Origin: an uncultured bacterium | GTDB lineage: Bacteria; Elusimicrobiota; Elusimicrobia; Elusimicrobiales; Elusimicrobiaceae | Length of the DNA stretch: 64,000 nucleotides | NCBI GenBank assembly: GCA_949291545.1 | Contig: CASEWB010000006.1 | Coordinates: 124,001-188,000, forward strand | Direction of reading: 5' to 3' | Shown here: one piece after another, positions 8,087 to 17,316 of the stretch | Numbering within the stretch: the first letter of the stretch is position 1 | How the letters are laid out: the number at the start of each line of letters is the position of its first letter | Position numbers and translations under genes: made by a program | The notes under the pieces: model-generated | What the model saw: the letters and a program-made list of their open reading frames with translations, nothing else | Told to the model about the DNA's origin: nothing | The model's database searches: none

Positions 8087-10618
8087 ATGGCAAAAAGATT
8101 TACCGAAAATGCGCAAAAAGTAATCCTGATTGCGCAGGAAGAGGCCAAACGCCTCAACCACGATTATGTAGGAACCGAACACATTTTACTGGGCTTAAGC
8201 GCCTTGGAAGGCACTGTTTCCAACAAAATACTGACCGGGCTGGGCGTGACGTTTCGCAAAGTGCGCCTGGAAATTGAAAAAATGGTCGGAATTGGCGACA
8301 CCATTATGCTGTTGGGCGAAATTCCGTTCACGCCGCGCGCCAAAAAAGTGCTGGAATTTTCCGTCGAAGAATCACAAATGCTGGGCACGGACCATATCGG
8401 CACCGAACACATTCTGTTGGGGCTGATTCGCGAGGAAGAAGGAATGGCCAGCCGCATTTTGGAAAACTTGGGCCTGAACCTGGACGCTGCACGCGACTCC
8501 ACTTTAAATTTTATCGGCGATGCCGAACCCGGCGACTTAACCGAAGATTTAACCGATTTGCCGCAGGAAATCAATTTAAACTCCGTCCCCAAACGGGAAA
8601 GAGAAAACCTGGACGCAGCCAAAAAATCCAAAACCCCCACACTGGACGAATACACGCGCGATCTAACCAAGCTGGCCGCCAAAAACCAGCTGGACCCTGT
8701 TATCGGGCGCGAAGAAGAAATCGAACGCCTGGTACAAATTTTGGCGCGGCGCACCAAAAACAACCCGGTGCTGATTGGGGAACCCGGCGTAGGGAAGACG
8801 GCTATTGTGGAAGGATTGGCACAAAAAATCGCCCGGGGGGAAATTTCCGACGTGCTTTCCAACAAGCGCCTCTTGGCCTTGGACTTGGCTTCCGTCATTG
8901 CGGGCACCAAGTACCGCGGCGAATTTGAACAACGCTTAAAAAACATCATTGACGAACTGGCCGCCGCCAAAGACGCCATTATCTTTATTGACGAACTGCA
9001 CACCATTATCGGCGCGGGCGCGGCGGAAGGGTCTATCGACGCTTCCAATATGCTAAAACCCGCCCTGGCCCGCGGCGAAGTGCAATGCATCGGCGCCACC
9101 ACTTTTGACGAGTACCGCAAATACATTGAGGCTGACACCGCCTTGGAACGCCGCTTCCAGCCGGTAGTGGCCGACCCGCCGGACGTGGAAGAAACCATCA
9201 CCATCTTAAAAGGTATCCGCGCCAAATACGAGCAACACCATAAGGTAAAATATACCGATGGCGCCGTCCGGGCGGCGGCTGCCATTGCGGACCGCTATAT
9301 TACCGACCGCGCAATGCCCGACAAAGCCATAGACCTCTTTGACGAAGCGGGTGCCCGCGCGCGGCTTAAAAACGCGGTCCTGCCGCCTGAAATCAAGCAA
9401 AAGCAGGTGGAATACAATCAAGCCGTACAGGAAAAAGACGAAGCGCTTTCCAAAAAAGAATTTGAAAAAGCCGCAGCAGCCAAAGACACCGAAGAACGCC
9501 TTAAAGCGTATGTGGAACATTTAAAACAGCAATGGCACGAAAAACACGATAAAGAAGTACCCGAAGTAACGGAAGAAGACATTGCCCTGGTGGCTTCCAA
9601 ATGGACGGGCATTCCCGTCACACGCCTGACGCAGAGCGAAACCGATAAAATTTTGCATATGGAAGAACACCTCCACGAACGCATTATCGGGCAGGACGAC
9701 GCGGTGAAAGCCGTTTCGCTGGCCATCCGCCGCAACCGCACCGGGCTGGGCAACCCGCACCGGCCGATTGGCGGTTTTTTGTTCCTGGGTCCCACCGGTG
9801 TAGGCAAGACGGAGCTGGCCAAGAGCTTGGCTACGTTCCTGTTTGGAGACGAAGACGCTATGATCCGGCTGGATATGTCGGAATATATGGAAAAGTTTGC
9901 TGTCTCGCGCCTGATTGGGGCGCCGCCCGGCTATGTAGGGTATGAAGAAGGCGGCCAACTGACCGAAGCCGTCCGCCGCCGCCCTTATAGTGTGGTGGTA
10001 TTGGACGAGCTGGAAAAAGCCCACCCGGACATTTACAACATTCTGCTGCAAGTGTTGGACGAAGGGTCCCTGTCGGACAATTTGGGCCACAAAGTAAGCT
10101 TTAAAAACTGCGTGATTATTATGACGTCCAACGTAGGCGCGCGCGAAATTACCAACAAAGGCAACACCCTGGGCTTTGCCGCACACCACACCGAGGAGCA
10201 GGAATACCAGGATATGCGCAAAAACGTAATGGAGGAAGTCAAAAAAACCTTCAACCCGGAATTTATCAACCGTATTGACGAAATTGTGGTATTCCATTCG
10301 TTAACCAAGGAAAACATCGGCCAAATTCTGGACTTAGCGCTTAAAGAAGTGGACGAAAAATTGGCAGACCGGGAACTTACCATTAAGCTGACCCCGGAAG
10401 CCAAAAATTTCTTGGTGGAAAAGGGTTTTGACGTCAAATACGGGGCACGCCCGCTTTTGCGCACCTTACAGCGCGAACTGGAAGACCCGCTGGCGGAAAA
10501 TATCCTCGTCAGCCGGTACCCGGCCCACACCGAAATTGTAGTAGATTTTGACAAAATCACCGGAAAACTGACGTTTGCCGGGGCGGCGGCCAAAACTAAA
10601 ACCGCCGTAGCGATTTAA
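8087..10618 (+). CDS. clpC: ATP-dependent Clp protease ATPase subunit ClpC
   Basis: ClpC is a Hsp100 unfoldase that feeds substrates to ClpP. The 843 residues contain two Clp-N repeats (to about 150), AAA+ domain 1 with Walker A GEPGVGKT at 231-238, a short middle domain with a UVR-like segment (KEFEKAAAAKDTEE), and AAA+ domain 2 with GPTGVGKT from 568. The short middle domain separates it from ClpB. The C-terminal D2-small domain is complete. The true start is MAKRFTENAQ at 8087; the open frame extends upstream into the divergent operon but that part is not coding. recA follows 21 nt later. Confidence 0.96.
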   Translation: MAKRFTENAQKVILIAQEEAKRLNHDYVGTEHILLGLSALEGTVSNKILTGLGVTFRKVRLEIEKMVGIGDTIMLLGEIPFTPRAKKVLEFSVEESQMLGTDHIGTEHILLGLIREEEGMASRILENLGLNLDAARDSTLNFIGDAEPGDLTEDLTDLPQEINLNSVPKRERENLDAAKKSKTPTLDEYTRDLTKLAAKNQLDPVIGREEEIERLVQILARRTKNNPVLIGEPGVGKTAIVEGLAQKIARGEISDVLSNKRLLALDLASVIAGTKYRGEFEQRLKNIIDELAAAKDAIIFIDELHTIIGAGAAEGSIDASNMLKPALARGEVQCIGATTFDEYRKYIEADTALERRFQPVVADPPDVEETITILKGIRAKYEQHHKVKYTDGAVRAAAAIADRYITDRAMPDKAIDLFDEAGARARLKNAVLPPEIKQKQVEYNQAVQEKDEALSKKEFEKAAAAKDTEERLKAYVEHLKQQWHEKHDKEVPEVTEEDIALVASKWTGIPVTRLTQSETDKILHMEEHLHERIIGQDDAVKAVSLAIRRNRTGLGNPHRPIGGFLFLGPTGVGKTELAKSLATFLFGDEDAMIRLDMSEYMEKFAVSRLIGAPPGYVGYEEGGQLTEAVRRRPYSVVVLDELEKAHPDIYNILLQVLDEGSLSDNLGHKVSFKNCVIIMTSNVGAREITNKGNTLGFAAHHTEEQEYQDMRKNVMEEVKKTFNPEFINRIDEIVVFHSLTKENIGQILDLALKEVDEKLADRELTIKLTPEAKNFLVEKGFDVKYGARPLLRTLQRELEDPLAENILVSRYPAHTEIVVDFDKITGKLTFAGAAAKTKTAVAI

Positions 10619-10639
10619 CCTGATTGGGAGGAGTGTTTT

Positions 10640-11710
10640 ATGGACGCAAACAAACAAAAAGCCCTAGATCTGGCCCTCGGCCAAATTGAAAAGGCTTTCG
10701 GAAAAGAAGCGATTTGCAAACTGGGCGACGGCGGCGTGAAAAACGTGGAAGCTATCCCCACGGGCGCCCTGTCCTTGGACTTGGCCCTGGGCGTGGGCGG
10801 ATTGCCCCGCGGCCGCGTGATTGAAATTTACGGCCCGGAAGCCGGCGGCAAAACGACGCTTTCGCTGCATGTGGCGGCGCAAGCGCAAAAAATGGGCGGC
10901 ACAGTAGCCTTTATTGACGCGGAACACGCGCTGGACCCGGTGTACGCGTCCCACTTGGGCGTGAATGTGGACGAACTGCTTGTCTCCCAGCCGGACTGCG
11001 GGGAACAAGCCCTGGAAATTGCCGAAAAACTGGTCCGCTCGGGCGCGATTGACTTGATTATCGTGGACTCGGTGGCCGCCTTGGTGCCCCGCTCGGAAAT
11101 TGAAGGCGAAATGGGCGACGCCAGCGTGGGCGTGCAGGCCCGCCTGATGAGCCAGGCCCTGCGCAAACTGACCAGCATTTTAAACAAGACCAAAACCAGC
11201 ATTATTTTCATCAACCAGCTGCGCCAAAAAATCGGCGTGATGTTCGGCAACCCGGAAACCACCCCCGGCGGGCTGGCCTTGAAATTCTACGCGTCCGTAC
11301 GTATTGACGTACGCCGCATTGAAAACCTGAAAAAAGGCGACGAAATTATCGGCACCCGCGTGCGCGCCAAAGTGACCAAAAACAAAGTGGCCCCGCCGTA
11401 CCGCCAGGCCGAATTTACGATGATTTTGGGCCAAGGCATTTCGCGCGAAGCGTGCATTATCGATAAAGGCGTGGAAGCCGGCCTGATTGAAAAGAGCGGA
11501 AGCTGGTTTATCTATGGCGACGAAAAACTTGGCCAAGGCGCCGAAAACGCCCGCCAGTATTTAAAGGATAACCCGGACTTGGCAGCCGAGATTGAAGACA
11601 AGCTCTACGTCAAATACCTCGGCCACCACTACAATGGCAAAAAGGCAGAACCCGCCGAAACCAAACCCGCGGACGACGCCAAAGCCGACAAGAAAACCGC
11701 TAAAAAATAA
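10640..11710 (+). CDS. recA: Recombinase RecA
   Basis: RecA forms filaments on single-stranded DNA and drives homologous recombination and the SOS response. The 356-residue protein has Walker [10 protein letters not shown] (more usual GPESSGKTT), the conserved Glu/His segment [10 protein letters not shown], the L2 loop region [22 protein letters not shown], written here as two parts [10 protein letters not shown] and [10 protein letters not shown], and a Lys/Asp-rich C-terminal tail. GGGAGGAG precedes the ATG. It sits 21 nt after clpC and is probably co-transcribed with it. No LexA-like operator is obvious upstream. Confidence 0.98.
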   Translation: MDANKQKALDLALGQIEKAFGKEAICKLGDGGVKNVEAIPTGALSLDLALGVGGLPRGRVIEIYGPEAGGKTTLSLHVAAQAQKMGGTVAFIDAEHALDPVYASHLGVNVDELLVSQPDCGEQALEIAEKLVRSGAIDLIIVDSVAALVPRSEIEGEMGDASVGVQARLMSQALRKLTSILNKTKTSIIFINQLRQKIGVMFGNPETTPGGLALKFYASVRIDVRRIENLKKGDEIIGTRVRAKVTKNKVAPPYRQAEFTMILGQGISREACIIDKGVEAGLIEKSGSWFIYGDEKLGQGAENARQYLKDNPDLAAEIEDKLYVKYLGHHYNGKKAEPAETKPADDAKADKKTAKK

Positions 11711-11730
11711 CTTTAGCTGACCAACTCTTA

Positions 11731-11772
11731 AAAAGCCCCGCTCTAAACCGGCGGGGCTTTTCTATTTTTTAA
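11731..11772 (+). terminator. Intrinsic terminator of clpC-recA
   Basis: Stem AAAAGCCCCGC / GCGGGGCTTTT with a 9-nt loop, then TCTATTTTTT. Confidence 0.92.
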
Positions 11773-11776
11773 ACAG

Positions 11777-11798
11777 AACCCCTGTCGCTTTCGGGGTT
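11777..11798 (-). terminator. Weak hairpin after the first prepilin gene
   Basis: AACCCC / GGGGTT with a 10-nt loop, T-poor on the minus strand. It may act together with the recA terminator just beyond it. Confidence 0.35.
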
Positions 11799-11820
11799 TT
11801 ATGGTTTTACACAAGCAATT

Positions 11821-12387
11821 TTATCGCACAACAGCCCACGGAATTTTATAAGTGGGAACCGTTGCATGAATTTGCTTAGGCTCTGTCGTTAAATAACGGC
11901 ACAAGGTATCCAAACGCTCATTACCCCCTTTGCAAAACACATCTCCCACCTCCGCATTTAATCCTTTGAGAGTGCCTGCCTGAATAGGAAGAAATAATTG
12001 CGGAAAGTCATTATCTCCCATCAAAAAAATCCCGCCGTCAGAGGAACGGACTTCCCAATCCGGTGGCACTGTCAATCGTGAATCTTCACATGCGTTTTTG
12101 CCTTGCAATACATAGTCCTTATAATTAATTCCTGCAAAAATCGCAAAAGCCTCCAAGTTCACACAAGAAGCCGCCCCACCGTCAAGCAAAAACAAATCTC
12201 TGCCGTGTTTTAATGCCTTTAATATGGGCAAACGTTTCATTAGTTTACTTTTCATTACCGCCTTATTGTACTGAGGCAACGCTACTGCCGCCAAAATACC
12301 GATAATTAAAACCACCACTAACAGCTCGATTAGCGTAAATCCGGCATTTTCCCCCGCCGGAAGGTTTTTTTGATAAATTTTGTTCAT
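11821..12387 (-). CDS. Type IV pilin-like protein (PulG/PilE prepilin), paralogue A
   Basis: The 188-residue prepilin has a leader ending in AG, cleaved before F17 (AGFTLIELLVVV), Glu at +5, and the hydrophobic helix ending ILAAVALPQYNKAV. It would be processed by prepilin peptidase and inserted in the inner membrane before assembly in a pilus or pseudopilus. The C-terminal globular part has four Cys (in ASCVN, KNACED, VFCKGG, TLCRY), probably two disulfides. It differs almost completely from the other prepilins beyond residue about 45. It is an isolated gene with its own promoter. The ATG at 12387 is 6 nt after a TAAATT box. Confidence 0.9.
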   Translation of the reverse strand: MNKIYQKNLPAGENAGFTLIELLVVVLIIGILAAVALPQYNKAVMKSKLMKRLPILKALKHGRDLFLLDGGAASCVNLEAFAIFAGINYKDYVLQGKNACEDSRLTVPPDWEVRSSDGGIFLMGDNDFPQLFLPIQAGTLKGLNAEVGDVFCKGGNERLDTLCRYLTTEPKQIHATVPTYKIPWAVVR

Positions 12388-12419
12388 AGCCAAAATTTAT
12401 CAAAAAAAAAACAAATCAA
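12388..12419 (-). promoter_or_regulatory. Promoter of prepilin A with a T10 spacer tract
   Basis: Minus strand: TTGATT (12414-12419), TG, T10, GA, TAAATT (12394-12399), 6 nt, ATG. Spacer is 14 nt, three short of optimum. See the findings for comparison with the other prepilin promoters. Confidence 0.55.
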
Positions 12420-12620
12420 GGGCCTTCCAGGCCGCGGTGCTCTGCCTTGAACAGGGTTTCGCAAAATACGGTGCTGACGCAAAGAGGGAACAACTTGTTG
12501 GGAATGTTTTTGCAAAGGGTGAGCCTGGCCTCCCTTTCCTTTACCCGCTAACACGACTCCTGGGGCCACACAGTTCCCGCACGGCCGCGCCTGTTCTCCC
12601 CCTTGAACAAGTAAAATTTC

Positions 12621-12636
12621 TATAATATAGCCAATT
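12621..12636 (+). promoter_or_regulatory. -10 box of the first GT-C gene, near-leaderless
   Basis: TATAAT at 12621-12626, 10 nt before the ATG; no Shine-Dalgarno. TTGAAC at 12603-12608 is only 12 nt upstream, so the -35 is uncertain. Confidence 0.5.
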
Positions 12637-14094
12637 ATGAAACAAAAGATAAACCGCTTTTTCCTTATTTTTAGCGTTAGTGTATCGGCCATCGTAGCGG
12701 TATATATGCTCTACCAACGTTTTTGTTATTTGCATATGGGGCTCCTATATGATGAACTGTATTCTATGGCATCTTCCAATCCACAGTATCCGTTTTCTTT
12801 CATTTGGCATCAGATGATGTTGCAAGATATCAACCCACCGCTTTATAACACTATGCTATACCTGTGGAATAGTATAGTGGGAATGTCGGTAAGCAAGATG
12901 CGGCTGTTCAGTGCCTTGGCAGGGGTTTTGGCCATTGCGGTAAGTTACCTATATGCCCCGCCCAAATGGCCTGGGTTAAAAAAATTTATTTTTTCGGCGT
13001 TGACTGCCAGCTCGGCGGCGCTGGCGGTGTTTTCCATCTATGTTCGTTCCTACGCGTGGGCTATTTTAAGTGTATATGTATTCACCCTGGCCGCCTTACG
13101 CATAGCGGAATGTTTGAATAAACACCAATACCCCGCTCAAAAATTATGGACCGCATTTTTTGTATCTGGCTTGGTAGGGGCGTATCTGCATTTTTTATCG
13201 GCGGCGCTGTTTTTTATCACAGCCCTGCTTCTTTTTATCTACGCCTGTTGCTATAAAACCGCACGAAAAACTATTTTCTGCTTGACGGCCACCTCTTTTG
13301 CCCTGTGGTTCCCGTGGGTGATGGTTACTTACCGCATTATGACCGCCCCCACGGGAATCTGGTACTATAACGTGCCTTGGCAGCGGGCCACATGGGAGAT
13401 TCTTCAATCTCTGCTGGGCTCTTCCTCCGTACTGGTATGGATTTTTTCCTGCGGGATTTTAGCCGTCGTATCGTTCGTGTATACTTACCGAAGCAAATTG
13501 CTGCAGCAAGTTGACATCATTCTCTCTGCCGGGCAGATACTGTTGCTGGTAAGCGTAGTGGCGGCCGTGTCGTTTAAATACAATTTATGGATAGTCCGGT
13601 ATTTTTCCATCCTGTTGCCTTCTATTTTATTGCTGCTAACAGGGCTTTTGTACCACCTCTACACACGGCACCGCCCGTTTATTTTGCTGCTTCCGGCCCT
13701 GCTGTTGGCTTGGGGATACCAATATATGCAAATGGATTTCAAATACATACGCGAATTTACTGGCCTGAAAGACGCGTTTCATTTTGCCGTTACCGAAATG
13801 AAAGCCGATACCCTGCTGATTGACACCGCCCAAACCGGCTACACGGAAGTAGCTTTCCAACGAATGATGGAATACTATATTCCCCCCCATTCCGGGTTGA
13901 AAATTAAGCCGCTTAACAACCAAACGGTGCGGGAGGCGCTGCAAGAACCCAAAGCGCCGGTGCTTATTCCGCTCTGTACCCAAATACACTTGATTGAAAC
14001 TTCCCTAAAATACGGCATACAGAAGGACAAAAATCCCTATATTTTTGGCCAAGATGTTTGTTTGCTGACGGTCCACCGTTTAGCGGAAAAATAG
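12637..14094 (+). CDS. GT-C fold membrane glycosyltransferase (PMT/ArnT-like), copy 1
   Basis: This 485-residue polytopic protein has about 11-12 hydrophobic helices. The first periplasmic loop carries the acidic pair YDELYS, as in the DE motif of protein mannosyltransferase/ArnT families, and a second motif QDINPPLYN resembles their HPPLY loop. It likely moves a sugar from a polyprenyl-phosphate donor to a lipid or protein on the outer face of the inner membrane. Donor and acceptor are unknown; pilins or LPS are possible. The next gene is a clear paralogue (about 60% identical by eye). No ribosome site is seen. Confidence 0.8.
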   Translation: MKQKINRFFLIFSVSVSAIVAVYMLYQRFCYLHMGLLYDELYSMASSNPQYPFSFIWHQMMLQDINPPLYNTMLYLWNSIVGMSVSKMRLFSALAGVLAIAVSYLYAPPKWPGLKKFIFSALTASSAALAVFSIYVRSYAWAILSVYVFTLAALRIAECLNKHQYPAQKLWTAFFVSGLVGAYLHFLSAALFFITALLLFIYACCYKTARKTIFCLTATSFALWFPWVMVTYRIMTAPTGIWYYNVPWQRATWEILQSLLGSSSVLVWIFSCGILAVVSFVYTYRSKLLQQVDIILSAGQILLLVSVVAAVSFKYNLWIVRYFSILLPSILLLLTGLLYHLYTRHRPFILLLPALLLAWGYQYMQMDFKYIREFTGLKDAFHFAVTEMKADTLLIDTAQTGYTEVAFQRMMEYYIPPHSGLKIKPLNNQTVREALQEPKAPVLIPLCTQIHLIETSLKYGIQKDKNPYIFGQDVCLLTVHRLAEK

Positions 14095-14137
14095 CGACGG
14101 CTTCTTTCTTATCCCCTGCTGACGCCACACAATTTCC

Positions 14138-14149
14138 TATAATAAGCAT
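14138..14149 (+). promoter_or_regulatory. -10 box of the second GT-C gene, leaderless type
   Basis: TATAAT at 14138-14143, then 6 nt (AAGCAT) and the ATG. No Shine-Dalgarno; no good -35. Confidence 0.55.
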
Positions 14150-15610
14150 ATGACTAAATCCCGCATCTACCGCCTGCTTACCACTTTATCCGTTTGCCTT
14201 ACGGCTGTGGCGGCCGGTTATATGCTGTGGCGCCGCCTGACGGATTTGCATATGGGGTTTCTGTATGACGAAATGTACACCCTAGCTACCGCCAACCCGG
14301 GCACGCCTTTTTCGTTCATTTGGCGGGAAATGCTGTCCCAGGACGTCAATCCTCCCCTCTACAACATTTTGCTATATGGCTGGAACCACTTCGCGCCGGC
14401 TTCTGTCGTGTGGCCGCGCTTATTTAGTTTGCTGGCAGGGTTGTTGGCCGTGCTGGTTAGTTTTTGGGGTACGCCCAAAGATTGGCCCAAACTTAAAAAA
14501 TTCACCCTTGCGGCTTTGACGCTTACTTCCAACGGGCTGGCGATATCTTGCCTGTATATGCGTTCCTACGCGTGGGCTATTTTGATGGTATACCTCTTTA
14601 CACTCACCGCCCTGCGCCTGGCGAGGCACCTTGCGGTGCACCAATTTCCGCCCAAAAAGATGTGGGCCATTTTCTTCCTATCCGGGTTGGCGGGGGCATA
14701 CTTTCATTTTTTTGCGGCAGGGCTCTTTTTTATAACGGCTTTGCTTTTGTTTTTCTATGCCTGGTGGTACAAAACCGCCCGCAAAACCGTTTTTTGGGGG
14801 ACGGCTGCCGCTTTTGCTCTTTGGATGCCTTGGCTGGCGGTAACTTATCAAGTAATGACGGCCCCGTCCAGTATGTGGTGGTATGCCATTCCGTGGGCGC
14901 GGGCCTCTTGGGAAATTCTCCAATATTTACTGGGAGCCCCATTTGTAATTGCGTGGATTTTTGTATTTGGAATACTTGCCCTAGTATCCACCGTGCATAC
15001 CTACCGCAGCAAAACGGCCGCCCAAATCGATTTTATGCTTCCTTTGTGCCAACTGCTTTTGTTGGCAGGGGTGGTAGCGGTCATTTCGCTTAAATACAAT
15101 TTGTGGATGGACCGCTATTTTGCCGTAGCGTTGCCGTGCGTGCTGTTATTGCTGACGGAGCTAATCTATCATTTGTACCAACGCCACCGCCCGTTTATTT
15201 TGCTGCTGCCCGCGCTGGCCCTTGCTTGGACGTGGCTGTATATCCCGCAAACATTTAGCTATGTACGGGAATACGAAGGCTTAAAAAATGCATTTTCTTT
15301 TGCAATCAACCAACTAAAAACCGATACCCTAGTAGTGGATATGGACAAAACGGGCTATACCGAAGCGGCGTTTAATTCTATGATGTCGTATTACATTCCT
15401 TCCGGCTCCACATTAAAAATACTACGCCTAACCCCGCAAACGGCCGCCCGCGCCGCGCAAGAGCCCAAACTGCCGCTGCTTATCCCGCTGTGCACGCAAA
15501 TGCACTTGATACATACTTCCTTGGATTATAATATCGAGGGAGACCACCCCCCTTTTATTTTTGATAACGATATTTGTTTAATGACAATCCACCCTATCCC
15601 GGAGCCTTGA
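14150..15610 (+). CDS. GT-C fold membrane glycosyltransferase (PMT/ArnT-like), copy 2
   Basis: The 486 residues align end to end with the preceding gene. Shared marks are MGFLYDEMYT, SQDVNPPLYN, the KKFT..ALT helix and CLYMRSYAWAIL. The C-terminal soluble tail (from about 390, LVVDMDKTGYTEAAFNSMM) is also conserved between the copies. The pair arose by tandem duplication. It has its own -10 box 6 nt from the ATG, so each copy can be expressed alone. XerC/D starts 1 nt after its stop, suggesting one transcript. Confidence 0.8.
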   Translation: MTKSRIYRLLTTLSVCLTAVAAGYMLWRRLTDLHMGFLYDEMYTLATANPGTPFSFIWREMLSQDVNPPLYNILLYGWNHFAPASVVWPRLFSLLAGLLAVLVSFWGTPKDWPKLKKFTLAALTLTSNGLAISCLYMRSYAWAILMVYLFTLTALRLARHLAVHQFPPKKMWAIFFLSGLAGAYFHFFAAGLFFITALLLFFYAWWYKTARKTVFWGTAAAFALWMPWLAVTYQVMTAPSSMWWYAIPWARASWEILQYLLGAPFVIAWIFVFGILALVSTVHTYRSKTAAQIDFMLPLCQLLLLAGVVAVISLKYNLWMDRYFAVALPCVLLLLTELIYHLYQRHRPFILLLPALALAWTWLYIPQTFSYVREYEGLKNAFSFAINQLKTDTLVVDMDKTGYTEAAFNSMMSYYIPSGSTLKILRLTPQTAARAAQEPKLPLLIPLCTQMHLIHTSLDYNIEGDHPPFIFDNDICLMTIHPIPEP

Positions 15611-15611
15611 T

Positions 15612-16499
15612 ATGGATTCTTTTTTACTGGAAGATTTTAAAAATCATTTAACCTTTGAACGGCAGCTTTCCAAGAACACGGTTCTATCCTACGGTTCCGA
15701 CGTGGAAAGCTATTTGGAATATTGTCTGGCCAACGAAAAAGACCCGCTTAAAATTGAGCCGGAATTTTTGGACCAGTACAACTACCAGCTGCGCGTGGTG
15801 GAACAATTGGCCCCGGCCAGCGTGTTCCGCAAGATGGAAGCCGTGAAATGCTTTTACAAATTTTTGCTGATTGAAGAAAAGATAAAAGACGACCCCACCC
15901 GCTTTTTAAAATCACCCAAACTGGCGCAAAAAATTCCCACCCAGCTCACGCGTGAAGAAATGAACCGCTTGCTATCCTACCCGGCCGAAACATTGGCGGA
16001 AATACGCACGGTTACAATTATTGAACTGCTCTACGCCGCCGGCCTGCGCGTAAGCGAGCTAATCAACTTACGCTTGGAAAATGTTAACACGCAAGAAGGC
16101 TGGGTGCTGGCTTTTGGCAAAGGGGGCAAACAACGTTTTGTGCCTATCCACCCGCAGGCCTGCCGCCGGCTGGAACAGTATTTGGCCGTGCGCGAGGCGC
16201 ACTTTGCCGACAAAAACGTCGGCTCCGAAGTGTTTTTAAATAAAAACGGTAAAAAAATCAGCCGGGTAACTGTGTGGAAGGACCTGGCCGACCTGGGGAG
16301 AAAGGCCAACATCTCCCAGCCCTTGCACCCGCATTTGTTCCGCCATACGTTTGCCAGCCATATGCTGCAGGGCGGGGCCGATTTAAGGAGCCTGCAGGAA
16401 ATGCTAGGCCACGCCAATTTAACAACCACCCAAATCTACACCCATTTGGACGTAAGCGACCTCAAAAACAAACACAAAAAGTTCCACCCCCGCGGATAA
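15612..16499 (+). CDS. xerD: Tyrosine recombinase XerC/XerD
   Basis: The 295-residue protein has the N-terminal SAM-like core-binding domain and the catalytic domain. Catalytic residues are R146 (AGLRVSEL), the Lys in GKGGKQR, H241 and R244 (HLFRHTF), H267 (LGHANL) and the nucleophile Y276 (TQIYTHL). Length and sequence fit the chromosome dimer resolution enzymes rather than a phage integrase. Whether it is XerC or XerD cannot be told. GGAG lies 7 nt before the ATG. It follows the GT-C gene immediately. No dif site is recognisable in the window. Confidence 0.9.
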   Translation: MDSFLLEDFKNHLTFERQLSKNTVLSYGSDVESYLEYCLANEKDPLKIEPEFLDQYNYQLRVVEQLAPASVFRKMEAVKCFYKFLLIEEKIKDDPTRFLKSPKLAQKIPTQLTREEMNRLLSYPAETLAEIRTVTIIELLYAAGLRVSELINLRLENVNTQEGWVLAFGKGGKQRFVPIHPQACRRLEQYLAVREAHFADKNVGSEVFLNKNGKKISRVTVWKDLADLGRKANISQPLHPHLFRHTFASHMLQGGADLRSLQEMLGHANLTTTQIYTHLDVSDLKNKHKKFHPRG

Positions 16500-16524
16500 A
16501 GAACCTTCCCTAAACGCTAAACTC

Positions 16525-16551
16525 AAACGGCCCGCAAAAAGCGGGCCGTTT
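16525..16551. terminator. Hairpin between xerD and prepilin C
   Basis: 11-bp perfect stem AAACGGCCCGC / GCGGGCCGTTT, 5-nt loop. T-runs are short on both sides, so strength is uncertain. Confidence 0.7.
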
Positions 16552-16572
16552 AAACAATCCTCCAGTTGCAAA

Positions 16573-17079
16573 TTATTGGGCAAAGTGCGTATTAAAAAAG
16601 TCACATAAGAATTTGTTTCGGTAGCAATTTATTTCTTTTTTCCCCGCCTTTCCTGTATAAGCGGTATGTTCGTAAAAAAAGAGAAATGACATTTTAACAG
16701 CCCGGTAGTGATTGGTGCCGGCAACATTATCGCAATTTTTTTGTCCCCACCCCGGGCAAAACATCACATTTACCGCCCCGCGCCATCCGTGGTTTACTAC
16801 CATAAACCAATCTTTGCATTTGATTTGCCCTTCGTGGTCGTCCGTAGACATAATGCAATCCGGGAAGGTAATATCTAAATTGGCCGGTCCGTTTGAATAA
16901 AATCCATTGGCTATATAATACATTTCCTGTGCCTGGCGTACTTTTTCCGCCATTTGGAAGGCCAATACGGCCTGGGATTTTAAGACTGCCTTTTGATACT
17001 GCGGCACGGCTATCGCCGCCAAAATACCAATAATTAACACAACAACCAATAATTCTATTAAAGTAAAGCCCTTTTTCAT
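16573..17079 (-). CDS. Type IV pilin-like protein, paralogue C
   Basis: The 168-residue prepilin has the shortest leader of the set (MKKG, cleaved before FTLIE). The helix VVVLIIGILAAIAVPQYQKAV is followed by an amphipathic helix ending QAQEMYYIANGFYS. Five or six Cys occur in the globular half (DCIMS, IKCKD, MFCPG, KNCDN, INCYR, FLCDF). Unlike the other prepilins it has a normal leader with AAGGAG about 7 nt before the ATG, about 75 nt downstream of a canonical promoter. No pilus assembly gene is adjacent. Confidence 0.9.
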   Translation of the reverse strand: MKKGFTLIELLVVVLIIGILAAIAVPQYQKAVLKSQAVLAFQMAEKVRQAQEMYYIANGFYSNGPANLDITFPDCIMSTDDHEGQIKCKDWFMVVNHGWRGAVNVMFCPGWGQKNCDNVAGTNHYRAVKMSFLFFYEHTAYTGKAGKKEINCYRNKFLCDFFNTHFAQ

Positions 17080-17154
17080 AAAAACTCCTTGGACAGCAGG
17101 TTTGAAAGCCTGGCTGCCGTCTAATATTCACGGCTCCAATACAACATTGGGGTC

Positions 17155-17183
17155 AGTGTATCAAAAAGAAAAAAACGAGTCAA
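17155..17183 (-). promoter_or_regulatory. Promoter of prepilin C (spacer 17)
   Basis: Minus strand: TTGACT (17178-17183), CG, T7-C-T5, GA, TACACT (17155-17160). The spacer is 17 nt. AAGGCCTTGACTCG is shared with the prepilin D promoter. Confidence 0.7.
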
Positions 17184-17299
17184 GGCCTTTCTTTTGTATC
17201 CCTTTTTAATACCCGTCAGCACACTTGCTTTGGCCGCATGGGTTTAAGCTTACACAGGGGAACACCCCAATACAGGGGCTTATTTTTTCGCTTGAAAAT

Positions 17300-17314
17300 T
17301 GTTAGAATAAGGAG
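17300..17314 (+). promoter_or_regulatory. Extended -10 and ribosome site of leuS
   Basis: TGTTAGAAT (17300-17308) is an extended -10, identical to that of lptF. AAGGAGG at 17309-17315 overlaps its downstream edge, so most of the leader would be the Shine-Dalgarno itself. Confidence 0.55.
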
Positions 17315-17316
17315 GT

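Noticed and set aside
15612..16499. Integrase of a mobile element carrying the GT-C genes
   Set aside because: The protein fits XerC/D in length and sequence. No attachment repeats, tRNA target or other mobile genes flank it.
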